DNA from: Crossaster papposus
Taxonomy: Eukaryota > Echinodermata > Asteroidea > Velatida > Solasteridae
DNA: 64,000 bases
Direction of reading: 5' to 3'
Assembly (NCBI GenBank): GCA_037893245.1
Contig: JBAIAA010000020.1
Location: forward strand, 372,001-436,000
Both the position numbers and the translations under genes were made by a program. Shown here one piece after another: positions 63,133-64,000 of the stretch (position 1 is the stretch's first letter; each line of letters begins with the position of its first letter). The notes beneath the pieces are model-generated. The model ran no database searches. It saw only the letters and a list, made by a program, of their open reading frames with translations, and was not told where the DNA came from.

Positions 63133-64000
63133 CTTTTTTCAATGGGACTTGAATTAGGCAGGTGCACCCTATAGGGTGCACCACCCTAATTGTAAGGAGA
63201 ATTTCTACGCGAGCTCATTTGCATGAAATTTGCCCCCTCAATTTCTTTTGAAAACGGATGCCGTTTGGTGAAAGAAATGGTGGGATTGTGTAAATATAGC
63301 AAAGGATCAACTCCCTGGTTTTTGAGCTTCAATCTGAGGGCAGACTTGACAAAATTACGGTTGAAAAATGGGTCCTAATTGCCCTAGAACGTGGAGGGAT
63401 GCCATTTGTAAAATGGCTGCTTGCAGGCTCGGGAAGTATCACTTTTCGGGAGGTGTGTTTCTTTCGGTGTGAATATTAAAAAATGTAATTGGCTAACCTA
63501 CTAAAAATTGAAAAGAAATGGAAAGATAAAGACCAAGACAATAATCTGATTGTTGTTTGAGAAACCCCAGTGATGTCGGTGTGCAAGAAACTTGGTCGTG
63601 AACATTGTTGATTTTACACTCTTTTCAATGGGACTTGAATTAGGCAGGTGCACCCTATAGGGTGCACCACCCTAATTGTAAGGAACATTTCTACGCTAGC
63701 TCATTTGCATTAAAAGTGCCCCCACAATTTCTTTTGAAAACGGATGCCGTTTGGTGAAAGAAATGGTGGGATTGTGTAAATATAGCATTGGATCAACTCC
63801 CTGGTTTTTGAGCTTCAATCCGAGGGCAGACTTGACAAAATTACGGTTGAAAAATGGGTCCTAATTGCCCTAGAACGTGGAGGGATGCCATTTGTAAAAT
63901 GGCTGCTTGCAGGCTCGGGAAGTATCACTTTTCGGGAGGTGTGTTTCTTTCGGTGTGAATATTAAAAAATGTAATTGGCTAACCTACTAAAAATTGAAAA
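63133..64000 (+). repeat. B-rear copies at the window end, last one partial
   Basis: A full monomer (63,133-63,618) starts CTT, has a front A half with ATTTGCCCCCTC, A at 170 and a B rear. It is followed by a partial CTC-start B copy with T at 171 (63,619-64,000, 382 bases) cut off by the window edge. The same pair of monomer types stands at 40,826-41,797. Confidence 0.85.

Larger units (their letters stand above)
1..64000 (+). repeat. 486-bp satellite DNA array (131 full monomers plus a partial)
   Basis: The same 486-base unit repeats head to tail from the first base to the last, always in one orientation. Register is exact: monomers start at 1+486n up to 36,937, then shift by +1, -36, -14 and +1 at four indel monomers, so the last partial unit begins at 63,619. 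Copies differ mainly at about 15 recurring diagnostic sites, with few private changes. There is no foreign insertion, and both ends of the array lie outside the window. GC is about 41%. Large homogeneous arrays of this kind are typical of eukaryotic heterochromatin; the exact chromosomal location and species are not shown by the sequence. The family is not one I recognise. Confidence 0.99.

Noticed and set aside
1-64000. One giant gene for a repetitive protein, since 486 is divisible by three
   Set aside because: The frames examined on both strands meet stop codons within every monomer, for example TGA at 197-199 on the minus strand, and TAA at 244-246, TAA at 354-356 and TGA at 426-428 on the plus strand.
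1-64000. CRISPR array or other short-repeat/spacer system
   Set aside because: The palindrome recurs at a regular spacing, but the sequence between copies is itself repeated, not unique. The 486-bp period is far outside CRISPR dimensions, and no cas-like gene is present.
1-64000. rRNA intergenic spacer or 5S rRNA gene array
   Set aside because: No 5S, 18S or 25S/28S sequence occurs in any monomer, and no box A/C-like pol III promoter in a gene context was seen.
1-64000. Array created by assembly error
   Set aside because: Markers such as the 4,860-bp duplicate are highly similar, but monomers carry many ordered private variants, as expected of a real long-read assembly. Collapse or false duplication of some blocks cannot be excluded without reads.

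Overview
The whole 64,000-base window is one uninterrupted, head-to-tail satellite DNA array. The repeat unit is 486 bp (about 41% GC, counted on the first copy). Cut at the first base of the window, it contains 131 complete monomers and a final 382-base partial monomer starting at 63,619. All copies point the same way. I found no unique sequence, transposon insertion, inversion, RNA gene, CRISPR array or convincing protein gene, and neither edge of the array lies in the window. Only four monomers differ from 486 bp: 36,937-37,423 (+1), 51,518-51,967 (-36), 61,688-62,159 (-14) and 62,160-62,646 (+1). These four account for the full register of the window.

This points to a eukaryotic chromosome, in constitutive heterochromatin such as a centromeric, pericentromeric, subtelomeric or B-chromosome block. 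I do not recognise the satellite family. A plant or an invertebrate are both plausible, but the sequence does not settle the species.

Each monomer has a fixed internal design. Using positions inside the unit: a 40-bp dyad (20-59) whose central 22 bp are a perfect palindrome; a conserved octamer (85-92); a 50-bp foldback (103-152) with a 14-bp outer stem and a 6-bp inner stem; a 17-bp hairpin (269-285); and a 10-bp inverted pair (1-10 with 116-125). Variation is concentrated at about 15 diagnostic sites (2, 3, 67, 68, 79, 93, 97, 170, 171, 203, 238, 324, 333, 345, 372). These define a front-half A or B haplotype and a rear-half A or B haplotype. All four combinations occur, so the array has been shuffled by recombination inside the unit.

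Layout by dominant monomers: A-type 1-1,944; B/mosaic 1,945-3,888; A-type 3,889-8,748; B-rich 8,749-19,440, with a 10-monomer segment present twice; mixed pentamer blocks 19,441-28,188; A-type trimer blocks 28,189-33,730; B-rich 33,731-41,797, with a pentamer present twice; pentamer pair 41,798-46,657; irregular A-rich 46,658-51,031; tetramer blocks 51,032-59,743; A-type 59,744-63,132; B-type to the end. The higher-order repeats are local and differ in length (2, 3, 4, 5 and 10 monomers). This indicates repeated recent segmental amplification rather than one fixed higher-order unit.

The recurring minus-strand 85-residue reading frame (full length in 91 monomers) is most likely not a gene: six of its seven common variant sites change the residue or create a stop. 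A plus-strand frame with one in-frame stop and a good splice-donor-like sequence is a weaker but more interesting hint that the unit arose from a gene fragment. No undescribed enzymatic or defence system is visible. The notable content is the satellite itself, its foldback architecture, and one copy in which the main dyad has been cleanly excised.
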